Program-made: the position numbers and the translations under genes | The notes under the pieces: model-generated | Database searches by the model: none | What the model was told of the DNA's origin: nothing | What the model saw: the letters and a program-made list of their open reading frames with translations, nothing else | DNA from: Pseudomonas laurylsulfatiphila | Lineage (GTDB): Bacteria; Pseudomonadota; Gammaproteobacteria; Pseudomonadales; Pseudomonadaceae | DNA length: 64,000 bases | Direction: 5' to 3' | NCBI RefSeq assembly: GCF_002934665.1 | Contig: NZ_NIRS01000004.1 | Coordinates: forward strand, 622,501-686,500 | In this document: positions 52,259-61,595 of the stretch, one piece after another | Position numbering within the stretch: the first letter of the stretch is position 1 | How the letters are laid out: every line of letters starts with the position of its first letter

Positions 52259-53461
52259 TTATTTGTCCGGGCTGTCGATGGTCAGTGTTTGCGGCGCGGT
52301 GGTGCTGCTGGCCAAAGGCTGGCTGCGACCGATCCACTCGCCGGCGGTCGGTTTGCCGGCACGGGAAATGCGCGCAACCAGTTGGACTTCAGGGAAGTTC
52401 GACAGTTTCAATTGCGGCATCATCGCGTCGGCATCGCTCAGCTCGACGGTCACCGGCAGATCGGCCACGGTCATGCGCTTGACCGCCAGCGGTGCCGGTG
52501 GACCGGAGACCGCACGGGCGAAGATGAACACACTGTCGCCCGGCTGGACCTTGGTTTTGAGCTCCGCCGCCAGATCGACGCTGACCTTGAGCAACGCCGC
52601 GGTCTTGGCCGCCGGTGCTTGCGCAACCTTGCCACCACTGGCCACCAGTTTCTCCGTGGCCCTGGTGATCCCGCCTTGCAGCGCCTCGCGGGACGGGTCG
52701 TCCGGCGGCAACTGCGCCAACAGGCGATTCCAGTAATCGATGGCGTCCTGATAATGCTCGCCTTCAAACGCGGCAATACCGAGCAGGCCAAGGCTGGTGA
52801 CTTCTTTCGGATCGGCCTTGAGCGCTTCGTCGGTCAGGGCCTGGACCTTGTCCGACCACTTCTTGCCATCGGCGAAGTACTGCGCCTGGGCCCATTGACC
52901 CAGCAGTTCGGGCTGGCGACCGGCCAGGTTCACCGTGCGCTCGAACATCTTCGCCGCGTCCGCCGGGCGATCCTGCGCCATGTAGGTACGACCGAGGAAG
53001 TACATGCCTTCGGCGGAATCCGGTTGAGCGGCGACCACACGCTCCAGGCGTTGGGTCATCTCTTCCATCGACTTGGGTGCCTGGGAGAATTCGCGGGTCA
53101 GTTCGACCTTGTCGCTGGCGCCGTAATGCATGTACAGCCCCAGGCCCAGCACCGGCACCAGAATCGCCGCCAGCAACGGCAAGGGTTTGCCCAGTCGCGA
53201 CACCCGCGGCGCGTCGACACCTTCGGTGTCCGCCAGCAACTCACGGGCGGCTTCGGCGCGACCGGCGTCCATTTGCGCCGCATCGAGCACACCCTCTTCC
53301 TGCTGAGTCTGCAACTCAGTCACGCGCTCCTGATAAAGCGCGACGTTCAAGGCGGTACGATCCTCTTCACGCTGGGCACGACGGCTGCGCAAAACCGGGA
53401 TCAACAGAAAACTCAGGGCAACCAGAAGCAGCAGACCTGCAGCGAGCCAGAAATCAATCAT
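52259..53461 (-). CDS. ccmI: Cytochrome c maturation protein CcmI (CycH)
   Basis: A 400-residue protein with two N-terminal membrane segments (DFWLAAGLLLLVALSFLLIPVL and PLPLLAAILVPVLGLGLYMH), separated by the CcmI-type cytosolic loop (REEDRTALNVALYQERVTEL), and a large periplasmic part with TPR repeats (GMYFLGRTYMAQDRPADAAKMFERTVNLA; DPKEVTSLGLLGIAAFEGEHYQDAIDYW). It holds apocytochrome c for haem attachment by CcmFH. It overlaps ccmH by 8 bases. Confidence 0.95.
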   Translation of the reverse strand: MIDFWLAAGLLLLVALSFLLIPVLRSRRAQREEDRTALNVALYQERVTELQTQQEEGVLDAAQMDAGRAEAARELLADTEGVDAPRVSRLGKPLPLLAAILVPVLGLGLYMHYGASDKVELTREFSQAPKSMEEMTQRLERVVAAQPDSAEGMYFLGRTYMAQDRPADAAKMFERTVNLAGRQPELLGQWAQAQYFADGKKWSDKVQALTDEALKADPKEVTSLGLLGIAAFEGEHYQDAIDYWNRLLAQLPPDDPSREALQGGITRATEKLVASGGKVAQAPAAKTAALLKVSVDLAAELKTKVQPGDSVFIFARAVSGPPAPLAVKRMTVADLPVTVELSDADAMMPQLKLSNFPEVQLVARISRAGKPTAGEWIGRSQPLASSTTAPQTLTIDSPDK

Positions 53462-53927
53462 TCTTGGTTTTATCCAACAGGTGGTCGAGGCGCGAGCGCT
53501 CCTCGGCAGACAGCGAGCCCGGGGTGTCGGCGCGTTGCACGCGACGACGGCGGACGATCACCGCGATGATCACGACACCACCCAGCAGCAGGCCGGCGGG
53601 GCCGAACCAGAGCAAGGCAGTCTTGGCGTTCAACGCAGGTTTGTAGCGGACGAAGTCACCGTAGCGGTCGACCATGAAGTCGATGATCTGCTGGTTGTCC
53701 TTGCCTTCGCCGAGCATGCGGAAAATCTCTTTGCGCAGGTCGGCGGCAATCGGTGCGTTGGAATCGGCAATGTCCTGGTTCTGGCACTTGGGGCAACGCA
53801 GCTCCTTGGTCAGTTCGCGGAAACGCTCGCGGTCACCTTCCTTGGCAAACTCATAGGTGTCGATGGCCGCGTGGGCCACACCGGCCATACTCAAGCCCAG
53901 GACAGCGGCAGCAATCCAGCGCTTCAT
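53454..53927 (-). CDS. ccmH: Cytochrome c maturation protein CcmH (CycL)
   Basis: A 157-residue protein with a signal peptide, the redox pair LRCPKCQNQDIADSNAPIAADLR (Cys-x-x-Cys) and a C-terminal membrane helix (ALLWFGPAGLLLGGVVIIAVIV). It reduces the haem-binding cysteines of apocytochrome c together with CcmG. It overlaps ccmG by four bases. Confidence 0.96.
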   Translation of the reverse strand: MKRWIAAAVLGLSMAGVAHAAIDTYEFAKEGDRERFRELTKELRCPKCQNQDIADSNAPIAADLRKEIFRMLGEGKDNQQIIDFMVDRYGDFVRYKPALNAKTALLWFGPAGLLLGGVVIIAVIVRRRRVQRADTPGSLSAEERSRLDHLLDKTKND

Positions 53928-54460
53928 GGCTTGGCCTCGTCGACCAGCGCCTGGTACTTGCCCGCCAGTTTTTCGCGCCAGACCTGCTCGTCGATCACGC
54001 CGACGAACTTGTCACGAATGATGCCCTTGGCGTCGATGAAGAAGGTCTCCGGCGCGCCGTACACGCCGAGGTTCAAACCCAGCGAGCCTTGGTCGTCACG
54101 GATGTCCAGTACATACGGGTTGTGGAAGTCCGTCAGCCACTTCAAGGCGTCGGCGTTGACGTCCTTGTAGTTGATGCCATAGATCACCACACCCTGCTGG
54201 GCCAGCTTGTTCAGCACCGGGTGCTCGACCCGGCAGGAAATGCACCAGGTGCCCCAGACGTTGACCAGCGCCGGCTTGCCCAGAATGTCGGCACGGGTCA
54301 GGGTCTTGTCGCCCTGCACCGCCGGCAGGGAAAACTCCGGAAACGGCTTGTTGATCATGGCCGAAGGCAACTCGGCCGGATCCAAGTACAACCCACGGTA
54401 GAGAAACACGGCAACCACCAGAAAAATCGCCAGTGGCAACAACATCAACCAACGCTTCAT
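53924..54460 (-). CDS. ccmG: Thiol:disulfide interchange protein CcmG (DsbE)
   Basis: A 178-residue membrane-anchored thioredoxin. The N-terminal helix (RWLMLLPLAIFLVVAVFLY) anchors it; the active site is VWGTWCISCRVEHP, and the Glu-containing GVYGAPETFFID cis-Pro loop is typical of CcmG. It passes electrons to CcmH and apocytochrome. It overlaps ccmF by four bases. Confidence 0.96.
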   Translation of the reverse strand: MKRWLMLLPLAIFLVVAVFLYRGLYLDPAELPSAMINKPFPEFSLPAVQGDKTLTRADILGKPALVNVWGTWCISCRVEHPVLNKLAQQGVVIYGINYKDVNADALKWLTDFHNPYVLDIRDDQGSLGLNLGVYGAPETFFIDAKGIIRDKFVGVIDEQVWREKLAGKYQALVDEAKP

Positions 54461-56445
54461 GCAGTGGCTCCCGACAGGCCCAGTGCTTCGCGCACGCGGC
54501 TTTTGACCTTGACCCGATAACGCCGATCCAGCGCCGCCAGCAACCCGCCTGCACCTGTCAGCAAACCACCGAACCAGATCCAGCGCACGAAGGGTTTGAC
54601 GTGTACGCGCACAGCCCAGGCGCCGTTACCCAGCGGTTCACCGAGGGCGACATAGAGGTCGCGGGTGAAACCGGCGTCGATGCCCGCTTCGGTCATCACC
54701 GAGTTCTGCACGGTGTACAGGCGTTTTTCCGGGTGCAGCACGCTGATTTCCTTGCCGTTGCGGATCACCCGGACAGTGCCCTTGTCGGACGTGAAGTTCG
54801 GGCCTTCGAAGTGCTTGGCGCCTTCGAAGATGAAGTGATAACCGGCCAGGTCCATGGACTCGCCCGGCGCCAGGCGCAGGTCACGCTCGGCACTGTTCTG
54901 GCTCGACAGCACGACACCCAGCGCACACACGGCAATGCCCAGGTGTGCGATCTGCATGCCCCAGTAGCTGCGGGTCAGGGTTGGCAGGCCTTTGATCAGG
55001 CCTTTGTGGCGGGTCTTGTCGACAATGTCACGCGCACCGGCCAACAGCACCCAGGCGGCGAGCATGAAGGTCGCGAGCACTGCCCAGTTGAAGTCGCCGT
55101 ACGCGACACCAGCCACCACGGCCATGGTCGCACTGCCGAGCAATACCGGAGTCAGCATGCTCAGCAGCCATTTCACCGGGGTGTCTTTCCAGCGCACGAT
55201 CACGCCGACCGCCATCACCACCATCAACAACGCCATCAACGGAATGAACAGCGCGTTGAAGTACGGCGGGCCGACCGACAGCTTGGCGCCGGTCATGGCA
55301 TCGAGAATCAGTGGGTACAAGGTGCCGAGCAGGATCATCGACGCGGCCACCACCAGCACCAGGTTGTTGCCCAGCAGCAGGGTTTCCCTGGACCAGAGGT
55401 TGAAGCCGACCTGGCTCTTGACCACCGGCGCGCGCAAGGCGAACAGCGTCAATGAACCGCCGACCACGAACAGCAGGAAAATCAGGATGAACACGCCACG
55501 TTCCGGGTCGGAGGCAAAGGCGTGCACCGAGGTCAACACGCCGGAACGCACGAGGAAGGTGCCCAGCAGGCTCAACGAGAACGCAGCGATGGCCAGCAAC
55601 ACGGTCCAGCTCTTGAACACGCCACGTTTTTCCGTGACCGCCAGCGAGTGAATCAGCGCGGTGCCCACCAGCCATGGCATGAACGAAGCGTTTTCCACCG
55701 GGTCCCAGAACCACCAGCCGCCCCAGCCGAGTTCGTAGTAAGCCCACCACGAACCGAGGGTGATGCCGATGCCGAGGAACGCCCAGGCCACGATGGTCCA
55801 CGGACGCGACCAGCGCGCCCACGCGGCATCCAGGCGACCGCCCATCAGCGCGGCGATGGCGAAGGCGAAGGCCACCGAGAAACCGACGTAGCCCATGTAC
55901 AGCATCGGCGGGTGCACGATCAGGCCGATGTCTTGCAGCAGCGGGTTGAGGTCGGCACCGTCGCTGGGCATTTGCGGCAGGATGCGTTTGAACGGATTGG
56001 AGGTCATGATCAGGAACAGCAGGAAACCGGTGCTGATCATACCCATCACCGCCAGCACGCGGGCCAGCATGACCTGTGGCAACTGCCGAGAGAACACCGA
56101 CACCGCGAAGGTCCAGCCACCGAGAATCAAGGCCCACAACAGCAGGGAACCTTCGTGGGCACCCCACACCGCGCTGAACTTGTAGTACCACGGCAAGGCG
56201 CTGTTGGAGTTGTTGGCCACATAGGCCACGGAGAAGTCATCGACCATGAAGGCGTAGGTCAGGCAACCGAAGGCAAACAGCAGAAAGCTGAACTGCCCCC
56301 ACGCGGCCGGCTGGGCCAGACTCATCCACAGGCGGTCACCGCGCCAGGCACCGAACAGCGGTACCACGGCCTGGGCCAGGGCGAAGCACAGCGCCAGGAT
56401 CATCGCCAGATGGCCAAGCTCGGGAATAAAGATGCCGGATGTCAT
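54457..56445 (-). CDS. ccmF: Haem lyase subunit CcmF
   Basis: A 662-residue inner-membrane protein with about 15 helices. The periplasmic WWD motif is WGGWWFWDPVENASFMPWL, with the flanking His residues for haem (VHPPMLYMGYVGF, ALIHSLAVTEKRG). It transfers haem from CcmE to apocytochrome c. It starts 3 bases after ccmE in reading order. Confidence 0.97.
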   Translation of the reverse strand: MTSGIFIPELGHLAMILALCFALAQAVVPLFGAWRGDRLWMSLAQPAAWGQFSFLLFAFGCLTYAFMVDDFSVAYVANNSNSALPWYYKFSAVWGAHEGSLLLWALILGGWTFAVSVFSRQLPQVMLARVLAVMGMISTGFLLFLIMTSNPFKRILPQMPSDGADLNPLLQDIGLIVHPPMLYMGYVGFSVAFAFAIAALMGGRLDAAWARWSRPWTIVAWAFLGIGITLGSWWAYYELGWGGWWFWDPVENASFMPWLVGTALIHSLAVTEKRGVFKSWTVLLAIAAFSLSLLGTFLVRSGVLTSVHAFASDPERGVFILIFLLFVVGGSLTLFALRAPVVKSQVGFNLWSRETLLLGNNLVLVVAASMILLGTLYPLILDAMTGAKLSVGPPYFNALFIPLMALLMVVMAVGVIVRWKDTPVKWLLSMLTPVLLGSATMAVVAGVAYGDFNWAVLATFMLAAWVLLAGARDIVDKTRHKGLIKGLPTLTRSYWGMQIAHLGIAVCALGVVLSSQNSAERDLRLAPGESMDLAGYHFIFEGAKHFEGPNFTSDKGTVRVIRNGKEISVLHPEKRLYTVQNSVMTEAGIDAGFTRDLYVALGEPLGNGAWAVRVHVKPFVRWIWFGGLLTGAGGLLAALDRRYRVKVKSRVREALGLSGATA

Positions 56446-56448
56446 GGA

Positions 56449-56904
56449 TCAACCCTCCTTCGCGGGCGTTGGAGCCGATTGACCGCTGTCTTTCAACGCC
56501 TTGGTCACTTCCGGCGGCATGTACTTCTCGTCGTGCTTGGCCAGCACTTCATCGGCCACCACCACGCCATCGGCATTGAGCTTGCCCAGGGCGACGATGC
56601 CCTGCCCTTCGCGGAACAGGTCCGGAAGGATGCCGCGATAGGTGATGGTCACGGATTTATTAAAGTCGGTGACGACGAACTTCACATCCAGGGAATCGCC
56701 GGAACGCTCCAGCGAGCCCTTCTCGACCATGCCACCGGCGCGGATGCGCGTGTCATGCGGGGCTTCGCCGTTGGCGATCTGGGTCGGTGTGTAAAACAGG
56801 TTGATGTTCTGCTGCAGGGCGCTCAGGGCCAGGCCGACGGCAGCGCCGACCCCGACCAGGATCGCGAGAATGATGATAAGACGCTTTTTGCGCAGCGGAT
56901 TCAC
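56449..56904 (-). CDS. ccmE: Haem chaperone CcmE
   Basis: A 151-residue periplasmic protein with one N-terminal anchor (RLIIILAILVGVGAAVGLALSAL). The haem is bound covalently by His124 in LAKHDEKYMPPEV. It carries haem from CcmC to CcmF. I set the start at the GTG at 56904 (MNPLRKKR), which has GGGAG upstream and overlaps the ccmD stop by four bases. Confidence 0.96.
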   Translation of the reverse strand: MNPLRKKRLIIILAILVGVGAAVGLALSALQQNINLFYTPTQIANGEAPHDTRIRAGGMVEKGSLERSGDSLDVKFVVTDFNKSVTITYRGILPDLFREGQGIVALGKLNADGVVVADEVLAKHDEKYMPPEVTKALKDSGQSAPTPAKEG

Positions 56905-57077
56905 TTGCCGTTCTCCCGGCGCAAACGACGCGCCTCTTGTTGCAGATACCGCTTGCGGGCCAGGATCGGCGCCGCCACGTTGAGGGCCAATACCGCCAGG
57001 CAGATGCCATAGGCTGACCAGACATACAGGCCATGATGACCCATGGCGATGAAGTCGCCGAATGAAGCAAAACTCAT
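56901..57077 (-). CDS. ccmD: Haem exporter protein CcmD
   Basis: A 58-residue protein with one membrane helix (YGICLAVLALNVAAPILA) preceded by the conserved FIAMGHHGLYVWSAY and followed by a basic helix (RKRYLQQEARRLRREN). It stabilises the CcmABC-CcmE complex. The start at MSFASFGDF overlaps the ccmC stop by four bases. Confidence 0.95.
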   Translation of the reverse strand: MSFASFGDFIAMGHHGLYVWSAYGICLAVLALNVAAPILARKRYLQQEARRLRRENGK

Positions 57078-57829
57078 CGAGCGATCTCCAGGCTGTTTTC
57101 CACTTCGGCCTTGACCCAACTGGCCCGGGCTTCGCGCTTGAGCACTTCAAGTCGCATGCGCAGCAACAGCACCGCACCGAAGAAACAGTAGAAACCCAGC
57201 GCTGTCAGCAGCAATGGCAGCCACATCTCGGCTGGCATTGCCGGTTTTTCGGTGAGGGTGAAAGTCGCGCCCTGGTGCAGGGTGTTCCACCACTCCACCG
57301 AGTATTTGATGATCGGGATGTTGATCACGCCGACAATCGCCAGCACCGCACAGGCCTTGGCCGCGCTGTCACGATTGCTGATCGCGTTGCCCAGCGCAAT
57401 GAGACCGAAGTACAGGAACAGCAGAATCAGCATGGATGTCAGGCGCGCATCCCAGACCCACCACGAGCCCCAGGTCGGCTTGCCCCAGATCGCGCCGGTG
57501 ACCAGCGCCACGGCGGTCATCCAGGCACCGATGGGGGCTGCACATTGCAAGGCAACGTCGGCCAGTTTCATCTTCCACACGAGGCCAACGATGCCGCACA
57601 CCGCCAGCATCACGTAGATGGACTGCGCCAGCATGGCGGCCGGAACGTGGATATAGATGATGCGAAAGCTGTTGCCCTGCTGATAGTCCGGCGGCGCGAA
57701 GGCCAGGCCCCAGACTACGCCAACGCTGATCAGCAGCAAGGCCGCGACGCTCAGCCAGGGCAGCATTTTGCCGCTGATGCCGTAAAACCATTTGGGCGAG
57801 CCGAGCTTGTGAAACCACGTCCAGTTCAT
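57074..57829 (-). CDS. ccmC: Haem exporter permease CcmC
   Basis: A 251-residue, six-helix inner-membrane protein with the WWD motif WGSWWVWDARLTSMLILLF and conserved His in IYIHVPAAMLAQSIY and VEWWNTLHQGAT. It attaches haem to CcmE. A 73-base gap separates it from ccmB, the only sizeable gap in the operon. Confidence 0.97.
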   Translation of the reverse strand: MNWTWFHKLGSPKWFYGISGKMLPWLSVAALLLISVGVVWGLAFAPPDYQQGNSFRIIYIHVPAAMLAQSIYVMLAVCGIVGLVWKMKLADVALQCAAPIGAWMTAVALVTGAIWGKPTWGSWWVWDARLTSMLILLFLYFGLIALGNAISNRDSAAKACAVLAIVGVINIPIIKYSVEWWNTLHQGATFTLTEKPAMPAEMWLPLLLTALGFYCFFGAVLLLRMRLEVLKREARASWVKAEVENSLEIAR

Positions 57830-57902
57830 ACTGTTTCCATCACGGTTGCTCTTTACTGTGAAGAGCCAGGGTCTTTACTGGTCAAAAAACGACCAGACCT
57901 CA

Positions 57903-58571
57903 TTATTCGCCGACGCTGATCTTCAGGCCAGCGGCTATTGCAAAAGGTGTCAGGGTTATCGCCAGGGCGGTCAGGCTACCAAGCCACAGGAGATAACCGG
58001 TCGCCGGCATCCCCTGCAAGGCTGCCTGCAAGGCGCCACTGCCAAGGATCAACACCGGGATGTACAACGGCAGAATCAGCAGGGCCAGCAACAGGCCACC
58101 GCGCTTCAAACCGACCGTCAGCGCCGCACCCACTGCACCGAGCAGGCTCAGTACCGGTGTACCGAGCAGCAACGAAAGCAGCAACACCGGCAGACAGGCG
58201 GCAGGCAAACCAAGCATCAGCGCCAGCAAGGGTGCCAGCAAAACCAGTGCCAGGCCGGAAAAAGCCCAGTGTGCCAGCACTTTGGCCAAAACCAGAAGAG
58301 CCAGGGGGTGCGGCGAAAGGACCCACTGCTCAAGGGATCCGTCTTCGAAATCACTGCGGAAAAGCCCGTCCAGCGAGAGCAGGACCGATAAAAGCGCCGC
58401 CACCCAGACCAACCCCGGAGACAAGGTTTGCAACAATTGAGACTCGGGTCCGACGGCCAACGGGAACAGCGAAACGACAATGGCAAAGAACACCAGCGGA
58501 TTGGCCAGCTCCGCCGGACGGCGAAACAGCAGACGCGCCTCGCGGGCGACCAACAGGCCGAACACACTCAT
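57903..58571 (-). CDS. ccmB: Haem exporter permease CcmB
   Basis: A 222-residue protein with six hydrophobic helices. VAREARLLFRRPAELANPLVFF near the start and LDGLFRSDFEDGSLEQWVLSPHPL are CcmB signatures. With CcmA it forms the ABC module that powers release of holo-CcmE. It overlaps ccmA by four bases. Confidence 0.96.
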   Translation of the reverse strand: MSVFGLLVAREARLLFRRPAELANPLVFFAIVVSLFPLAVGPESQLLQTLSPGLVWVAALLSVLLSLDGLFRSDFEDGSLEQWVLSPHPLALLVLAKVLAHWAFSGLALVLLAPLLALMLGLPAACLPVLLLSLLLGTPVLSLLGAVGAALTVGLKRGGLLLALLILPLYIPVLILGSGALQAALQGMPATGYLLWLGSLTALAITLTPFAIAAGLKISVGE

Positions 58572-59203
58572 ACGGCCCAGCTCCCCAGATCGATGTCGCG
58601 ATAACCGGCCGGCATCCGGCTCAGCGTGTGATGAGTGGTCAACACCACCATGCCGCCGCGTTCGCAGTGGCCGGCCAGGTGTTCTTCGAGTTGCGCCACG
58701 CCCTGTTTGTCGAGGGCGGTAAAGGGTTCATCGAGGATCCACAGCGACGGGCTATCCAGATACAGACGCGCCAGCGCGACGCGGCGCTGTTGACCGGCAG
58801 ACAGGGTGTGACAAGGCACATCCTCGAATCCGCGCAGTCCGACCGCAGCCAGCGCCTGCCAGATCGCCTCCTGGGTCGCCGGATGATGCAAGGCACACAG
58901 CCAGCTCAGATTCTCTTCCGGTGTCAGCAAATCCTTGATCCCGGCCGCGTGGCCGATCCACAGCAGGTTGCGCGCCAGTTCGCCGCGTTGCTCGTTCAGC
59001 GGCTGGCCGTTGAGCAGCACCTGACCGGCGGTTGGCTGCATCAGCCCCGAGAGCAGGCGCAACAGACTGGTCTTGCCACTGCCGTTGGGGCCGCTGATTT
59101 GCACCATTTCGCCACTGGCCAGTCTCAAATCGAGATTTTCGAAGAGCAGCCGAAGGTCTCGCTCACAGGCAAGGGCAACGGTTTGCAGGACAGGACTGGT
59201 CAA
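58568..59203 (-). CDS. ccmA: Haem exporter ATPase CcmA
   Basis: A 211-residue ABC ATPase with Walker A GPNGSGKTSLL, signature LSAGQQRRVALARLYL, Walker B LWILDEPFTALD and the switch His in VLTTHHTL. It is the first gene of the ccm operon on the minus strand. The 199-base gap to the divergent fliK-like gene should hold both promoters. Confidence 0.97.
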   Translation of the reverse strand: MTSPVLQTVALACERDLRLLFENLDLRLASGEMVQISGPNGSGKTSLLRLLSGLMQPTAGQVLLNGQPLNEQRGELARNLLWIGHAAGIKDLLTPEENLSWLCALHHPATQEAIWQALAAVGLRGFEDVPCHTLSAGQQRRVALARLYLDSPSLWILDEPFTALDKQGVAQLEEHLAGHCERGGMVVLTTHHTLSRMPAGYRDIDLGSWAV

Positions 59204-59402
59204 GGGTTCACGGGCCTTATACGGTTCAAGTCGGCACTGGCGCGGCCGTTAAAGAGATGCAGCATAGATGCAATGACGTCTTGTTCTAGAGAGCTGCGTC
59301 AAACAATTGCAAAGTTTTCGCCATTTTTGGATACAACGGCGCCGCATTATACATGCCAGGCCCTACTCTAAAGAGTGCATTTTCCTCAGGTTGTGACCGC
59401 GT

Positions 59403-60977
59403 ATGACAGGCGAAATGAACATCCTCCCGCTACCGCAGACCCTCCCGGCGACCTCACGCCCGCAGGTGGTCAGCGGCGAGTTGCTCAAGTTGCTGACGCC
59501 AGTGGAGGGGCTGATCAGCGTCGGTCAATCCGCCCAGGCCGAAGTGTTGTCGCTCAAGCAGGCGGATCAGACTTTCCAGATGCTGCTCAAGGTCACCCTC
59601 GACAGCGGCCGCCAGACCACGGTCCAGACCACCAGCAATCAACCGCTGGCCCAGGGCACCACGCTGCTCGTCACCCAGCCCTCGGCCGGCAACCTGGCCG
59701 TGACGGTGCAACAGGCCATCGCCTCCAGCGTCGCCACCCTCACCCGCCTCGACACCGCGCAACTGCCCGTTGGCACCCTGCTGCAGGGCAAGGTGCTGAC
59801 CTCGCAAGTGCTGCCGCAAGTGCCCGGCCAGCCCATGGTGTTTCGCTCGATGGTGAGCCTGCTCAACACCGCATTGAGCGGCAGCACCCTGGACATCGAC
59901 AGTCCGCAGCCCTTGCGCATCGGCACCTTGTTGAGCGCGCAGGTGCAAGACAGCCAGACATTGAAATTCGTACCACTGAGCGGCCGCCAGGAACAACTGG
60001 CGGTCACCCGGCAACTGGTTGACCAGCAAAGCCGCCAAGGCTCGCTGGATGGCTTGCTCAAACTCCTGCAGAACCTTCCGCCCTCGGACCAGACCTCCAA
60101 CGAACTGCGCAGCGCCGCTGCCCGGCTGCTCGCCGGCCTACCGGATATCCAGCAACTAAGCACCCCCAAGGGCCTGGCCCTGGCGCTGGCCAGCAGTGGT
60201 GCGTTCCTCGAAAGCAAACTGCTGAACGGGCAAAACCCGACACTAGCGCCGGACATGAAAGGCGACCTGCTCAAACTGGTTGCGCAGTTGAGTCAGGGTT
60301 TGCCGGCCAATACCAGCCTCGGCGCGATCATCACCGCCAACACCCTGGCCCAGGCCATGCCGAATTTTGTCCGCAATGCCTTGGGCATGCTCGGTCAGAT
60401 CAGTGCCAAACCGTCGCCGAGCGGTTTCCCGCTGCCCGAACGCCTGCTGCAAAGCGCCGAGGGTGAAGACGACCTCGAACACTTGCTACGCCTGGCCGCC
60501 GCTGCGGTTTCACGCCTGCAAAGCCATCAGCTGTCGAGCCTGGAACAAACCGGCGTCACCGCCGACGGACGGCTGATGAGCACCTGGCAACTGGAAATCC
60601 CGATGCGCAACCTGCAGGACATCGTGCCCTTGCAGGTCAAGTTCCAGCGCGAGGACGCCCCCGAGAAAGAACAGCCAAAGGAGCGTCGCGAAGAACGCGA
60701 ACCCAAGCAACAGCTGTGGCGAGTCGAACTGGCCTTCGCCATGGAGCCTTTGGGGCCCCTGCAAATCCAGGCGCAACTGATCAAGGGCAGCCTCTGCGGC
60801 CAGCTCTGGGCCGAACGGCCGTACACCGCCAGCCTGATCGAAAGCAATCTGGCCGGGCTGCGTGATCGCCTGGTGTCCGCCGGCCTGAACGTCGGCGACC
60901 TGGACTGCCACCTCGGCAGACCACCCCAAGGCCCCCAAACCCGCCTCGAACAACGCTGGGTAGACGAAACCGCATGA
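59403..60977 (+). CDS. FliK-like flagellar hook-length control protein
   Basis: A 524-residue protein. The long N-terminal part is Gln/Ser/Leu-rich and low in complexity; the C-terminal about 90 residues (LWRVELAFAMEPLGPLQIQAQLIKGSLCGQLWAERPYTASLI) match the FliK/Flg_hook domain that meets FlhB in the type III export switch. It is not inside a flagellar operon but next to ccm, as in other pseudomonads. The following gene encodes an isolated FlhB-type tail, so a functional pair is likely. Start with ATG at 59403; an ATG four codons on is possible. Confidence 0.88.
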   Translation: MTGEMNILPLPQTLPATSRPQVVSGELLKLLTPVEGLISVGQSAQAEVLSLKQADQTFQMLLKVTLDSGRQTTVQTTSNQPLAQGTTLLVTQPSAGNLAVTVQQAIASSVATLTRLDTAQLPVGTLLQGKVLTSQVLPQVPGQPMVFRSMVSLLNTALSGSTLDIDSPQPLRIGTLLSAQVQDSQTLKFVPLSGRQEQLAVTRQLVDQQSRQGSLDGLLKLLQNLPPSDQTSNELRSAAARLLAGLPDIQQLSTPKGLALALASSGAFLESKLLNGQNPTLAPDMKGDLLKLVAQLSQGLPANTSLGAIITANTLAQAMPNFVRNALGMLGQISAKPSPSGFPLPERLLQSAEGEDDLEHLLRLAAAAVSRLQSHQLSSLEQTGVTADGRLMSTWQLEIPMRNLQDIVPLQVKFQREDAPEKEQPKERREEREPKQQLWRVELAFAMEPLGPLQIQAQLIKGSLCGQLWAERPYTASLIESNLAGLRDRLVSAGLNVGDLDCHLGRPPQGPQTRLEQRWVDETA

Positions 60978-61303
60978 AAAACCCCAACGCCCCACGCCAG
61001 GCCATCGCCCTCAAATACGACGGCACCCACGCCCCCACCCTCACCGCCAAGGGCGACGAAGAACTGGCGGAAGAAATCCTGCGGATCGCCCGCGACTGCG
61101 AAGTGCCGATCTACGAAAATGCCGAGTTGGTGAGGCTGCTGGCGCGCATGGAACTGGGGGACAGCATTCCGCAGGAGCTGTATCTGACGATTGCCGAGAT
61201 TATTGCGTTTGCTTGGAGTCTGAAGGGGAAATTTCCGGCGGGGCAGGACCCGGATGCGCTGATGGTGGAGAAGGATGTGACGGGTCGTGGGGACGACTAT
61301 TGA
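60974..61303 (+). CDS. FlhB/EscU C-terminal-domain protein (FhlB-like export switch)
   Basis: A 109-residue protein equal to the cytoplasmic tail of FlhB/YscU without the membrane part. AIALKYDGTHAPTLTAKG replaces the autocleavage NPTH of FlhB, so it should not self-cleave; EVPIYENAELVRLLARMELGDSIPQELYLTIAEIIAFAW is the conserved helical core. Such proteins can partly replace the FlhB tail in substrate switching. It overlaps the FliK-like gene by four bases. Its last 260 bases are duplicated at 63012-63277. Confidence 0.9.
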   Translation: MKNPNAPRQAIALKYDGTHAPTLTAKGDEELAEEILRIARDCEVPIYENAELVRLLARMELGDSIPQELYLTIAEIIAFAWSLKGKFPAGQDPDALMVEKDVTGRGDDY

Positions 61304-61367
61304 TCAACACTGAGAAACACTCAACAACGGAGACCAGCAAATACCCCCTCGTACCTATTGAATACCA

Positions 61368-61595
61368 TTACTTACTGCTAACAGAAAACCTGCCTGCGTA
61401 AAACATCGACACTTCCTCTGAAAGAAAACCATTTAAAGCAGCTCTCGCAAGCACACCTCACAAACCCGTCGCGAATTTAAATCCATGCCCGGAGCATGCA
61501 GAAACATAAAAACGCCTGGCAAACTTACTAATCCAAAGCGAAGCACTTCCAACAACACCCAGGCCAATTACGACGACTTTGTATTTATTCTTCAT
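61368..61595 (-). pseudogene. Remnant of a sarcosine-oxidase-type FAD oxidoreductase
   Basis: From an ATG at 61595 with GGAGGG upstream the frame reads KNKYKVVVIGLGVVGSASLW, the FAD-binding start of the MSOX/N-methyl-amino-acid oxidase family. It then jumps to ISKFARRFYVSACSGHGFKF, the conserved C-terminal motif of the same family. About 300 central residues are missing. An in-frame TGA follows ATGL, and after it the frame continues as GVLARAALNGFLSEEVSMF... to a TAA at 61368, again family-like. It starts inside the end of the transporter gene, so the two once formed an operon. Confidence 0.78.
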
